From the NCBI GenBank assembly GCA_026119935.1, contig JALRMH010000024.1, positions 248,001 through 312,000 of the forward strand: 64,000 bases of DNA, read 5' to 3'. Under the pieces are notes generated by a model, which made no database searches, had not been told where the DNA came from, and was given only the letters and a program-made list of their open reading frames with translations. The position numbers were made by a program, and so were the translations under genes. Source of the stretch: Endothia cerciana (Eukaryota > Ascomycota > Sordariomycetes > Diaporthales > Cryphonectriaceae). Shown here one piece after another: positions 1-12,821 of this stretch; position 1 is the stretch's first letter; each line of letters starts with the position of its first letter.

Positions 1-3000
1 GTAGGCTACTGGCCTAAAGAGACAGGCAAGGCATACCCCACGCTCTATTGGCTCCCGCGGGTGCGCTGGGAGCCGACGAGGATGCCCGTGACGATGATGT
101 TACCTCCACCCATCATACTCAGTATGGGCTACTAGTCATGGTATACATAGTACTGCCTTGGTATCTGCTCCACCGACATGCTCCGCCGACAACCAGATTG
201 TCGGAACTGCGCCAATACGAGGGACAAGACCGGTCTCAAGCATCCGTCGGTGAGGACATTGCACTGGCAGCTGCCCGTCCTCTCAAGCACGCGCCGGCCG
301 ATGCTCATGGACTGTCGCCTGGCCTGCGAGACAACGTCACCGCGAACATGAGGGGGTGTCTCGCGCCACGACCCTGCCCGCGGGAGACGAATGAAGGAAG
401 CCTGAACAAGATTTGCTGACACTGCGTTTCATTGCTTCAAGGGCTATGCATGCCTTCGACCCTTCAGCTCTGATCCTTTCTTCCCCGTGGGTGGGGAAGC
501 ACGGAAAGGGAGTCCCTATCCTTCATACGGACGAAAGGGTCGAAGCTGGGTCCGGAGCTGGGCTTCCCCGGCCCAACAAACCACTCACGGGGGCCCAAAA
601 CGGCATCTCATCTCCCCCTAGGCCGGAGTCGCTCTAGGGGTCTGTTATCGACGAGTATAGGGGCTTCCGTGGCCCTATCCCGCGAACGATTCAGCTAGCG
701 CAACAGCGTCCGTGCCGTTCTCATCTCTTGGCCACAGGGGCTAGAGGAAAAAGCGACACTCCATGTATATGCCAGATTCGGTGTCCGTCTGGTGTAAGTT
801 TCGGGCAGCACTGCTTCGCGACGCGGCCCAAGGCTTGGGCTCTGCCAGCTGGCAAAACGGGAGGCGATGTCCTCTGACGGCATCCCAGAGTCGACGCTGT
901 GGTCAAGGCCTCCCGGTTGGTGGTAGCCACACGGTGCCCCCTTTTCCAGCCCGCTCTGTCCCTGCCCTATGCCTCTTCCGACGTTTCCACACCCCCAAGC
1001 CTTCTACGTCACGACTCTTGTCAAGAGCTCAGTTTCCATTGGCTGGCCGCTTCGAGGTCGATCGAAATCGCACACATTCGGGCGAGAGAAATGAACCCGA
1101 CTCGCCATGTCGCGGTATGTGATATCGGGGAAGCAGGCTGCAGAATTACTAGAGATTGGAGAATGTAAATCCACAAGGACATCCCCAGAACGGCCCAGGT
1201 AGCGAGGTAGCATCGCGGCATCTGGATCTACAGCCCAGCGACGCCAGGAGAGCCCAGGTTGGCGCCTTGGGCTCCCCGGTGAGTCTCGCTGGTTTTCCCT
1301 GCCCATCCCCGCGCTCCCAGTGCTACGTACGAAGCATTTTACCAGCGGCTATCTGGGCTGGGAGAGGCAATAGAGTTTTTAAGGTTTAGCTAATGTCTGG
1401 CCACGTCCTATGGCTACCGTGCAGAAAGTGGCACGGTGGGTGGGCTGCTTCCTGCTTGTGGTGTGTATCGGTTACGGGGCGCCCGATGTGCTACCTGCAC
1501 ACAGAGTGCTACATTGATCCCATCCTGCAGTGCCGGGCAGCAGGAACGGTGAGGGTGTTGGAGCCTGGTCACCTCCGTCTTTGTCAACCGCAGTGTTCGG
1601 CCGAGCACTCCGAAGCAGCTTCCGGGGACGCTGTCGAGAGCTGAAGTGGAGTGTCTGGGGGCGATCAACATCATACACGTAATGCGCTGATGCCGGGACG
1701 ATGCCTGCCATGTTCCAGGCATCGACATTGGCCATATCTCATTCAGAGGGACCCGAAGAAGGCCTCGAGAGGAGATTCTCATTTGGGCCTTCGTGCAGGC
1801 TAAGAACCCAATTGACTTCTGAATCCGACATCACCACAGATCTCCAGGACCACCACATCGCCCCCTGGGTCCCGCTGGTCTAGTGAAGCGATCAGGGCCC
1901 CAGGCCTAACCACGGCAGGGCTGAGCCGTCTGGGTGCCGTCTCGTCTTACCATCTACTAACAAAGGGGGGGGCCGTCTGGTCGGGTGGAGAAATATGAGA
2001 CGGTCGTGCCTGTCACCGAGGGTAGTGCTGGCTTCGTGGCTCCTTGCCGTAGCAGCGAGCTTGTGGTGGCCCTTAGGGTGGAGGTGAGAGAGAGACGGCG
2101 TACCACGCGGTGCGTTCCGACTCGACCCATCATTGTCCATCTGCCGAGTACTACGGACAAGTGTCCGCGGGCCAGCGCGGTTGCAGTATAGGACACGCTG
2201 GGGTCCGCATCCACCGGGAATCAGCGCGAGGTTCTCCCGCCCGACGGTGTGAGGGACGGCGGCTTGTCAAACTCAATTCGCGGGTTGTTGTGGTGTCGCC
2301 CTGTTTCCTAGTCAGGAACGTCTGGTCTGCAAATGCTCTTTGGTCCAGGTCTGGAAAGGCCTCTGGGTGACTCACGGAGTCGCATACCGAGGGCTACTGT
2401 TGCAGTCGTCAGACGGGGCTTTCTCTGGGCTTCTCCCATAGTCTATCAGCTGCTCTTCCCCCTCACCGTCGGGCATTCGCATTACCCGATCGTGTCCGTC
2501 ATCACTCAACAGAGCCTCTTCACAAGCAAGGCCGCCAGCCGGAAAAGGGCGATAGGGCTAGACAGCGACGACCCTAGGAGCGCTAGGTCGGTCTGTTCGC
2601 CGTATCGAAAGAGGCATCGAATTTCGGCTGACGAGATATCTGCGGTCATTGACAAGGAGCGCACGTCCTCGATTGAGGTCCGCCAGGGGGCCACTCTCGT
2701 CTTGCGAGCTTCTGGCCCTCCTGCGAGAGGTCCGATGCGCCTCCCCCCCCCCCCGTCCCCAGCACTGCCCCACCCCCCTCTGCCCACTTGTCTGTGCGCG
2801 TCTGAAGCTGGGTGACTCCTCAGCTGTGCCAAGCTGCAGTAGAGGGTACTTGCTCGACAGCGAGCCTAGCGGCGGAGACGGCGCCGGTCGACGAGCTAGC
2901 GCGAGAGCGGCTTTATCTGCACGGGGGGAGGATACTTTCCAGGTCCGGAAGGCCTGATAAAGAAGGCCTGGAGAGGTGCTGAGTGGCAGGAGACAGTCCT

Positions 3001-4883
3001 GGTGAACTGGCGCCCTAGCGAGAGGGCGATGACACTCATTGGAGGAAGATGCTGGAGGAGCAGGCCCTCGGGCGCTCGTAACTCAACGCAGTGAGATTGA
3101 TCTGTGGCTGGGCCTCATGTGGGTAGGCCATATTGGTATCAAGTCCTGCAGATTCTTTATGGAGTCTGTGACGTGTAGGATAATAACAATCATGATCGTT
3201 GGCCATGGCTCCAGGAGGGCATACCCCTTGACTGTACCATGGCTGGGGCACTCGTCCAAAGAGGCTATCCCACAGGAGAAGCGTTTCATTTGAACCGCCC
3301 CATGGTTCGCGCTTCCCTGAATGTGACCTGACTGCGTTCGCAGTTCTCTTGATGTGGCCTTACTTACTGCCAATAAGGAGGCACCCATTTAGGTCTTCTA
3401 TCGAGGCAGACCCGAGACAGTGTTGATCGAGACGTGTTCGTAGATTGCGCTAAGGTCTCCCATCTGCGGCTGCTGCAGCCGCACAGGCAGGTCTCCCAGG
3501 CTAGCTGGAGGCTATCTTCGATCGAGTCGATGGCCTGCCTTACTTAGTCAGGCTCGTGTAGACAAGGCGTGGGTCGGAGCTCCCGCCTTGCTCCCGCCTG
3601 GATCTCTCAACAGGCCAGGCCTCGCACACCCTGACGCCAAGTACCGGACTTGTCCCTTTCGGGGCTTCCCCCCCCCCCCCTGAGTCACCTTTTTTTGCAT
3701 ATGACTGCTTCCGACGGGGGACGGCAGTTAGAGGATGGCCGAGTGCGGCGGTATATGAAGACGGCATCGATGGCTGCCGGATCGGATGACCCGTGCGGGC
3801 TTGGGACGGCAGAGCAAATGATGGTTGCGCGTACATGATAGGGGAAGAAAAAAAAAAAAATCCCTCCGCGGAGGTGGGGAGATTGTCTCGGCGTTTACTT
3901 CTTCGAGCGTCCCTGGACACCATTAGTGTAGCCAGTCGAACCGCTCTGCCTTGGCCGTAACCGTTCACATCCCGCTTTCGAGCATTCTTCTTAGAGGTGT
4001 TGCCGCTTTGCGTTTTGACAGGCGGCGCGGATGAGCTACCCACGAGGGCTAGGGAAGACGAGTGTGGAGTGAGGCGAGCCAACCCCACGAACTACCCTCT
4101 TGGCGGGGGCCAAGTGTGTCCACATTGGCTCTTGGATTCCCAGAGGCCGGTGTTCTGTCGCGTACCGGGCCCGTCGAACTTGTGCGGCATCTGCTTGCTT
4201 AGCGGCCTCTGCGCTGTTGCATCCCGTCCCGATGCTACCCAAGGGATTCACGTCGATGCCATGCTGAATATCACCTCGACCGAGGCGCCTGGCGGCGTGA
4301 TCACCACACGACCCGTCGCTGAGGCGGTGCGGAGGCTGCCCGGGACGAGCGAGAGTTTAGCCTTCCGGTCTTCCCAGGCACTGTTACCCTCCCGCTCCTC
4401 AGCCGCCGTCGGATCCTCGAGGCTCGTCGTTGGCGAGGGCGTGCCCCCGACGTGACGGGGCCGGACATGACGCCGGGCATGGCAACAAATGCAGCCGGAC
4501 GATGGAGTTTCAATGATACGAGGGCTTAGATCACGACGCCGTCCCTGGCGGGCCCGTCCCCCGTCCGCACAGCTAATTGAGAAGCGATACAGTGGAATTC
4601 ATAGGCGTGCTAGCAGCTCTTATCTTGCTTGGTGCTGTCTCCAGCTTGCACGTAGAGTCCTGTGCCGCAACTGAGGGCTGTCCTGCTATCAAGCAAGCTG
4701 CTGTCGGCGGGATCGGGCAGCTGCGGGTATCGAGTGCATTCAGAACCGTGGCGCTCCCAGAATACCTTGTGGCCGCTGATGCCATCTAGTCCCTCGTACA
4801 TCGTAAGCACCTCGAGCCAAGTGCAATATACCGATCGCTCCAGGCCGGTCTCAGAGACTTCCCTCGAAGCCTAGGGCCTTGCC
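1..4883. other. No recognisable gene
   Basis: I found no reading frame with a family motif, a convincing spliced structure or coding-like continuity on either strand. The longest open frame (3540-4088, minus, about 180 codons) runs through homopolymer tracts and has no recognisable domain. Visible structure is limited to mononucleotide runs: about 12 C near 2743-2754, 13 C at 3668-3680 and 13 A near 3848-3860. Small unannotated or lineage-specific genes cannot be excluded. Confidence 0.5.
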
Positions 4884-5084
4884 TCAGCTGTACGGGAACA
4901 TCTCCCAGAAGCCAATTTCCATCTGCAGCCAGTATTAGCACGACCGTTCATCTCCGGAAATCAGTTTCACCTCGTAGGGTGGCCGCCGCACTTGCCTTCG
5001 TCGCGTGGACAAATATCTTCACCAGCTCCTCTATACGGGAGGTAGATAGCAGGACGGCGTGCCTCTCGAGCAGCTCTGGAATAA

Positions 5085-5116
<32 letters not shown>

Positions 5117-6940
5117 ATCCTAGGTGGAGGTCGCGAGGAAGGACGGCGAGAGCTCACCGGAGCCGGTCTCCACTGCCTGCACGTAGTCATCCGCGACGTA
5201 GTTTTCTATCCAGTCCCAGTATCGGTTCCCGTCCCTCTTCGACCTCTCGTCGCCGTGCAGCATCTTCGCCACAGCTCCGTAGCCGAGCAGACAGGGCGCG
5301 AGGGCGACCTGCAGTGCGAGCCAGTCCTCGGATTGCCCGATGTCTAGGACGTATCTGTGCAGCCAGTCAGCCGGCGGGGCATCGAAGGAGTTGGATTATG
5401 GTGTCGTGGGGGTCATACCTGGTGTAGGCCGTGCAGGCCATCTTCTCTTCGGTCCTCTCCATCTCTTCCCGAGAGATCCCAAAGCCTTCACAGTAAGTCA
5501 AGTGCAGGTTCGTTTCCCTTTCGATGTGTAGTACTATCTCAGAAGCCTGCGCCCCGGGTCAGCGAAGGAATAACATGGCAGGACCTGGGGTTGACGAACG
5601 GCTTTGATGTCTGCCATGTTCTTCGACTTGTAGGCCGCCAGGGAATTGGCTCGAGCAAAGTGTATCTAGACCTTCCGATCAGCCACAAGGCAACGGGCAC
5701 CACCAGGGGTGAGCCGGGCGGGGGGGCTCACCAAGTATAGGTAGTCCTGGATAAGATAGCCTTTGAAAGACTCCAGTGGTAACGAGCCATCGCCCATCGC
5801 CATCACGAAGGGATGGTTGACGAAGGCATCCCACACGGGCGCCACATCCGGCCGCTCCAACACCCACTCCACGAAACGACCGCTAGTAACACTATCAGCG
5901 AGTACCGCAGTGATGCCGGGGTAGGTTGAGTAATGTGCTTACGGCGCGAAGGCCAACGTATAGTTCGAGTGGAAATGGTTCAGCGGCCCGCTTCCGCTCC
6001 CAAGACCCGGCGCGGTCCTGATGCCCGCCTCGACATAGCGACACGCCGCCCTCACCGCCTCCGGGACCCCCATGCCCTTGGCGAGGCCTGACGCGATCGC
6101 AGCTGCAGCCCAGCCTCGTCAGTCTTCATCGCCGCCTGCGGAGAGCCTCTAGGCGAGCAGACTCACATGCCAGCGAGCACCCGGTCCCGTGCGTGCTCCT
6201 GCTGTCTCTCCACGGCGTCTCAACCCTCACGGCCCTGCCACCCCTCCCCACCAGCACGTCGACGACGACCTCCCTCTCCTCCTCGGTCCTCGCAACCGTC
6301 AGGTCCTTGCGGAGGGGGACATGTCCGCCCTTGACAAGCACCCACTCCGGCCCGAGGCCCGCCAGCCGCCTGCCCACCGTCTCTAGGTCCTCGACCCCGT
6401 CGATCTGCACGCACGCGAGGCCGGCATCGGCAAGCAGCAGCCTCGCCTCGGGCACATTGGGCGTGAGCACCGTCGCTATTGGCAGCAGCTTCTCCCTCAT
6501 CTCCCTCAGCGCGGCGCGGGGCAGCAGCTCCGCGCCCGTGGTCGCGACCATCACCGGGTCCACCACCAGGTGCCTCAGGGCCGCCCCCCGGCCCGACAGG
6601 GCGGCGGCGACGGCGGCGACGGTCTCCGCGGACGCCAGCATGCCCGTCTTGACGACGTCCACCCCGATGTCGTCGAACACGGCGTCGATCTGCTTGCGCA
6701 GGAAGGCGGGCGGGACGTGGTGGATGTCGAACACGCCCGTCGTGTTCTGCGCCGTGAGGGCCGTCGTGGCCGTCATGGCGTAGACGCCGTGGGCGGCGAG
6801 GACTTTCTGGTCTGCCTCGAGACCGCTGGGCAAGGACGTCATGTGAGCGGCAGTGCATAGGAACGGCGTTGGTTGGGCGATACTCACGCTCCGCCGGAGC
6901 TGTCCGAGCCAGCGATCACCAGCACCCTGCCCTGGACCAT
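4884..6940 (-). CDS. THI20: Bifunctional HMP/HMP-P kinase + TenA thiaminase-like protein (thiamine biosynthesis/salvage)
   Basis: The protein should phosphorylate hydroxymethylpyrimidine (HMP) and HMP-phosphate for thiamine synthesis and, through its TenA half, salvage degraded thiamine. The nine-exon model gives 510 residues, the usual THI20 size: 6888-6940, 6167-6825, 5943-6102, 5732-5882, 5600-5665, 5419-5546, 5158-5354, 4996-5075, 4884-4922. The N-terminal half begins VLVIAGSDSSGGAGLEADQK and contains the kinase GTGC anion-hole segment (about residues 231-234). The second half is TenA, with C382 in LTYCEGFG at the position of the TenA active-site cysteine and the usual ending MEIGFWEMFPYS. 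The reading frame stays open across every junction. Two donors are odd: intron 5 starts GTTCGT, and intron 8 starts GCAAGT, a GC-AG intron. No thiamine pyrophosphate riboswitch was seen in the 100 bases before the ATG. Confidence 0.93.
5087..5116. repeat. (CAGC)n tetranucleotide microsatellite
   Basis: About 7.5 tandem CAGC units (CTGG/GCTG on the gene strand) lie inside intron 7 of the THI20 gene, just upstream of the acceptor of exon 8. Because it is intronic, length changes should not alter the protein, but it sits close to the branch-point region. Confidence 0.9.
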
Positions 6941-7699
6941 ATTGAAGATTTGGGCCTGAGACTTTAGAAGCACCGTGAGGTCACGGGACCGTCTACGTCA
7001 GAATCTACAAATTTACTGACGACAGTTAGATATCTTGACCAAGTTCGGTGAGTGCGGGGTGGGTGCATTGTCACGATGGGTCAAGAGGGAGCTCCCAGAT
7101 CCTAGAAGTCGAGCAAGTCATCACGTAATCGACCCATCTTCAGAAGAATCTGGACTCCTGATTCGGAGCGTTCAGAGAAGGATGGCGCTGATTCAGGAAC
7201 GGGATCTGCGGGCTAGGAGCGCACGACATTGGATTTTAGGGGGTCTCACGGCTCCTGTATTGCTATTCCATGCTGTCTCTGTCTCATCTGACGCCCTCAT
7301 GCTCTGTGGACGAGGATCCGATGTGAAAAGCAACCGTGAGCCAACCTGCCGGCATCGCACCGAGAATTGATGCGAGTGTCCCTCGAAATTGGTGCCCAAC
7401 GTCAACTATGAAGGGCGAAATATTGGTACAGCTCCACTGATGGGTATTCAAAACAACGCCTCGCCGCCTGAGCCGTCAACGCTTTTCCCAGGGCCCTGCC
7501 ATATGCACCAGATGCAGAAAGAATCGTGCCATCGTCGCCGTAGGTATTGTACAAGTTCCGTGAAAAATCGCAACCGCCGCACCTTGTGCAGCCGTACGAG
7601 CAAAAGATTGCGAGCAACTCCTGGAGCAACCCCCCCCCCCCCCAAGGGAACGTCTCGGACTTGCCTCGTAATGGCAAGCAGCAAGCTTAGATATCAGCC
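6941..7699. other. Intergenic: THI20 promoter side and 3' flank of the TORC2 gene
   Basis: No gene seen. It carries the 5' flank of THI20 (minus strand) and the downstream flank of the Rictor-like gene (minus strand). A run of 14 C lies at 7630-7643. Confidence 0.6.
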
Positions 7700-10600
7700 T
7701 CACACAGTACCGCGTCTCTCCCGGGTCTCAATCTCGGCCGGATCGCTGATGCTGCGCTGCCTCTCAGTGCCCTGCTCATTACCCGAGCTCGGCTCTTCGT
7801 CATCGTCCTCATCGTCGCTGTCCTCACCCCGACTGCTCTGTGGCCCGACGCGTAGCTGTGACTGAGCATATCCCGCTGCAACGAGCCCAGGGTAATCTTC
7901 ATCCGTGTCCTCGTCGCTCTCCTCACCGAACACGACCTCGCGAAGTACGCTTCGCTCAAACAGCTCGAGCATGCGTCGTGCTGGCAGGCGGTAGTGGTGC
8001 GCCTCCATGAGCGCTACCACGCGCCGAAACACCTGCGCGTTGGCGAAACCTTGAGGTTTCTTCTCCTTTAATGCAACGAGATCGTTACGCGCCTTGCTGA
8101 AACGAACCGTATTGCTCAGATCGATGAAAAGGCTGAGGATCTTATGATTCGTGGGATTGGGGTCCAGTTCCACATCCTCGTCATCGTCGAAGGCACCCGT
8201 GTGAACGTTGTCGTACATAGAGCTCGGCGCACCCATGGCTTCCATCATCGAGTCTGACCGCGGCCGCGAGGGCATGACCGGAGCTTTCACGGTCTCGGTC
8301 CTCTGCGAGTTTGGTAGCACGATCGAGGCTGCTATCTGGTGACCCCAAGGTCTCAGTGACAGAAACTTTGAGAGGTTGTTCGGGACACAGAAGCCGGTTG
8401 ACACCCCGGTGGGGCTTGTGTTCGCATCCCAGCCCAGCTCGGACAAGATCTCAAGCCCGTGAACGGACCTCGATATCAGGCCCATCACGAAGAAAGCGGT
8501 CCCTCGCATGCTCATCACCTCGTGCTGCTCTGCGATCTTCACAATGTGCTCGATCACGTCGCAGCTCTCGAGGAACGGTGCGCCTCGGTCCATGGATCCC
8601 ACGTTGCCGACGGCCCACATGCAGCCCTTGACCTTGATCATAACCTCAGGGTCGTCGGCTTGCATGCCGTACTCCCGGATGGTGTTGGCGAACTCGAGGA
8701 AATGCCCCTTCTGCCCCAGAAGCTTGCAGCCCTCCTCGGTCCGCGTGAGCTCGCGATAGAAATGTGGCGGGACGTGGGGATCTGCCTCGGCATCTGGCTC
8801 GTCATTCAGCAAGCTGAGGCGGTTGGTCGGCTCGTCTTGCCCGTCAGCGAATGCACGAGCGAGACTAGCCTCGACCGTGTTGACGTAGGAGTCGTTGCGG
8901 CCGAGGAACCAGTCGTCCATCTCGTTTCTGATGTAGTCCAAGCCGTCCAGGTAATCGTAGCCAATCGAGGTAGATAGGAACCGCAGCATAAGAGGTGCGC
9001 CTATCTCACCAAGGTGGTCTAGAGCCGGTCTGCAGCCCACGATATATTCCAGATAGCTCTTGGTGTTGCACGCCCTCTCGAGGATCTTGATCGCGGTGGC
9101 GCACACTTCAACTTCCGGGTCGTAGAGCTGCTCGACGAGCAGCTGGATGGCCCACTTCGAATGATCCGCGGTGCTCTCCTTCGGGTTGTTCACGAACTTG
9201 CGGAGGATGGTCGTGGCGTAGATTCGGATCTCCTTGGTGCTGGCGGTCATGGCGGTCCGAAGCAGGATCCTAGGGTGGCCTTGGAAGCTGTAGTCGAAGC
9301 TGGAAAGCAGCAACTTGGACAGGTCCGGTCTCTGGTTGTACTCGAGAATGTGGTACATCATGTTGAACATCCTCCAGCGCTGAATCATCTCCAGGCCTCT
9401 CTTCTCTGCACTCAGGACACCCAGCATGGCAAAGTATCCACCACTTAGGGTATCCGTCATTCTGTCCTTGGAGAACAACGGCACGCCGGCAGTGATGCCA
9501 CTCGTCTGTGATGTGTCAGCTTCCAGGCCGCGATCTCCCGTCAGTGTTAGTGTTACTCACCGGATCACACTGAGCTAGGCACTCGGCAATCTGTCTCAAA
9601 ACCTTATTATTCGCCAGATACTCGACGCCCTGCTGTGACTGAAGGAGGGTATGCATGAGCGCACAGCCAACTTTGATGTATTTTTGCGTGTTCCGTGTGC
9701 TCTTAACATCGGAGAAGCGGTATTTGAACGGACGGTAGAACCCCATGAGTCTCTTCATGAATTTCGAGGCTTTGTTGGCGTCATCAACCCTCTTGCCGAT
9801 GGTCAGCGGCCCCTCTATCAGTTTCAGGATGATCTCCCAGTTCCACTTCAGGTAGTTACTGCTGCTCAGGACTCCGGAGTCGACCAACAGCTGTCGAAAT
9901 GCTCCCTCGTCAACATGAGGCACGGAGCTGGCGGCCCTTGGCAGCTCCTCATCCAACCCGAGGGTCGCGGTGATCTGGCTTAGAGGCAGGCCTGTGGCGC
10001 TCGGCGCCGACGGAATCGACCGATAGAGAGTGCGGCTAACACTGCTTATCTGGTAGATCAGGCTCGTAGCGACGAAGTGCGATTGATCGTCGAAACGAAC
10101 GGCCTGGGAGAAGAGATCGGGCAGGAACTGCAAGTTGCTGCTCCACGAGGTGGGCAAGAGGCGACTGCACAATCTGAGGACCTCTCCCAACAGTAAGGTC
10201 GACTTGCGTTTCATGGTCTCCTCTTCGGCATTGCGTGCGAGGTTGAGCAGGGTGGAAACCAGGTCCGCTTTTATCAGGATTGCCAAAAGTAGGGCGGTGT
10301 AGTGGTCCACAAAGTTCTGCTCGGCGCTGTCATCCTCGACCTGAGGCTGTGTATTCTTGGCCTCTGAAGTTGGTTTCAGGGTATTGACTCTGCCATACGT
10401 CGTCAGTCTCCTCCCGGCCAGGAACGGCGTGGCCCATGCAGGGGACTTGATCCGCAGTAGGGAGTAGAGAAGGACGATGACGATGTCTCTGGCTTGCTGG
10501 TTGGGCAGCATCAGACTTGCGATGAGCGATCGAATCGCGCGGAAGTCGTACATCGAAAGGTACATGAGACCAGGCCATGTCCTGAGCGCCGAAGAGATTG

Positions 10601-12066
10601 CCTTGGAGTTGTGCTTGAGTATGGTTTCGTTGGAGAGAAAGGCGTCGGTGAAAACGTTGAAGATGACCTCGAGGTCATAGCCGGGCCGGAGATATCTCCG
10701 TTTCTGCGGGGAGTCGAGAAGGAAGAGGTAGGCAGAGATCAGGCTCTCCGGGGCCTTGTACGAACCCTCGGTCAGGGCATCGCAGATGACCGCCAGACCG
10801 CCGGAGGCAAGCAGCAGCTGCGGATCTCGGACGAGAATCTCAGCCAATGTCTCCAGGCAGATGGGTCGAAGCCTGTCCTCGCCATGCTCCGCAATCGATG
10901 CGACCGTCCTCACGACAGCTCTGGACAGCTCGCGAATGCCATCCTTGATGTCCAGGAATGCGCGAACGAACTTGAGCGCCTGCTCCCTCTCCAAGTCGGC
11001 CTTCTTGTCTTTGATCAGGGACCTGAAGTTGGATCAGCATGATGAGCACCGTCTGCCAGGTCTTGCGGACTCACGATATCACGACGTAGTCGGTATTGAG
11101 GGTGCGAATCTTCTTGAGAGAAGACCTGTCCGACATGGCGTATCGTGTCATGCGGTACCCCGCAGCCACCACCTCCCTACTCTCGCTCAGCAGCATGACC
11201 TGCATCCTCGGCCCAAAGACGGACCACACCAGATCGTACTTCAAGGTAGGGTGGTTCTTGAAGAGATCCACCAAGGCGTTGGCCTTGGCGACGTAGTACT
11301 CGGGCATCAACCCCTCCACCTCGAGGGCCTGCAAGAGCTCGCCGAGGCGATACGTCGGATCGACCATGTCGTCGACGTCCGAGCCGGCGCCGCTCCTCGA
11401 CGCGCTCTGTGGGGACCGTGTACTACGTAGCATGGCCAAGAGGTCGCCAGCGGGCCTGGTAGGTGTGATGGGGGCGGTCTTCGGTTGTTGTTGAAGCTGC
11501 TCGATGCGTTGCTTGAGCTTCCTGATGCGGGCGTAGGAAGCGTTCAGCTCGGCCTCGACCTTTGCCTTCTGCTCCTTGACGTGTTTTGGTTTTTTCGTGT
11601 TGAGCGCCTCGAGCATGTTCTCGCTTCCCTCTTTGATCTTGTTCTCCCGAGCCAACTCGTCGCGCAGGTCGGCGAGGAGCTTGTCCGTATCTGAACCGTC
11701 CCTGGGCTCGTTGAGGGGTACCAGGTTGTTGTAAATGTCCAGCCTCGACCCCGCCCTGGAAGGTCCGAGCTGACTTCTCAGGTCCGAACTGAAGCTGCCG
11801 GGGCCCGCCACGGAAGAGGGGTTGAGACTGGCACCCCGCGGCGCGAAACTGATAGCCGATGATGTACCATTTCGGAGGGAAGGGGCGCCATTAGCAGCCC
11901 CCGGGGGCTGCAGGTTGCTGCCATCGCCCTGATCGAGGCTCGGCCGCGGCCTGGCTATGGGGGTGATGGTGCCTGACGAGGACTGCGGGCTGGTGAAGGC
12001 CTTCTCCTTCTCCCTCTGGACAGCGTTCAGCGCTGGGCCAGCCGAGGAGCTCAGAGGCCCGTCCAT
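7700..12066 (-). CDS. TSC11: TORC2 subunit, Rictor/Tsc11/Ste20 family
   Basis: This is a scaffold subunit of TOR complex 2, which controls AGC kinases, actin and membrane homeostasis. The three exons 11075-12066, 9561-11022 and 7700-9505 give 4260 nt, i.e. 1419 residues, with both introns (53 and 55 bp) starting GTGAGT. The first ~120 residues are Ser/Pro/Gly-rich. Residues ~128-194 form a charged coiled coil like an HR1/REM-1 repeat, common in fungal members. A long helical-repeat (ARM/HEAT) body follows, starting with the Rictor N-terminal pattern (ALKFVRAFLDIKDGIRELSR). The Rictor V-type segment LGWDANTSPTGVSTGFCVPN lies in the last exon. The C-terminus is acidic and Ser-rich (EDSDDEDDDEEP). 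The ATG at 12066 is the first in frame; a short upstream exon cannot be excluded. Confidence 0.92.
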
Positions 12067-12790
12067 CGGTCCTCCACAAGGGACGATCGCTGTCGCCCCT
12101 GCATCCGATATCCCTTATGCCATCCAAAAAAACAAAAAAAAAAAAAAAGGTGTACTGCTTCTATCTCCTGTAGCGGTCTATCGCAAGCTTGTCTCGGTCG
12201 CGACTCGCGAAACGCGCGATGGAGGGGGAACTAGCGAGGACTCGGCTCGTGTCTAGGCGATCCCTAGGAAAGGGGGACAATTCCTGTATATAGGGAGAAT
12301 GGAACAGGGTGAAGCAAAAACAAAAGCGAGTCGGCTCCTCAGGAGCCTCGGCGAGTCTGAAGGAGTGTCGTCGACCGACAAGTGATGGTGTTGGCCAGCA
12401 AGGTGGGCTGTGGGAGTTGTGGAGGGGGGGACGACGTTGGTGGTTGATGTCCAATCGTCGCAGCTGGACAGGTGAGGTGAACTGGGGCGCTGAAAAAGTG
12501 GGCCTCACAGGCAGTGGCCTGTGCACCCTTGTCACATACATACAAACTATGTAGTATCAACTCCCCTTTCCTCCTGGCGGCTGTCACGGCCCTTCCGAGG
12601 TCCGATCTCCCCTCATACCGAGCCTGGCTCTTGTGTTGACTTGACCACTATGTTGTATCTGGTCTGCCTTGCTACAGGATACCCAGCTTGGGCTGGGACA
12701 GGACGGCAAATGTCTCGAGATGTGTAATCAATAAGAGGATACCCAAGCCTTGTGGTACAAGGGCCTCCCTCCCAATAGTGAATAAGGCAC

Positions 12791-12821
<31 letters not shown>

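Noticed and set aside
3540..4088. 182-codon minus-strand ORF
   Set aside because: It runs through A and C homopolymers, has no recognisable motif and no splice context.
6941..7040. Thiamine pyrophosphate riboswitch before THI20
   Set aside because: No CUGAGA-type core or paired arms seen; in fungi the known ones sit in THI4/NMT1-type genes.
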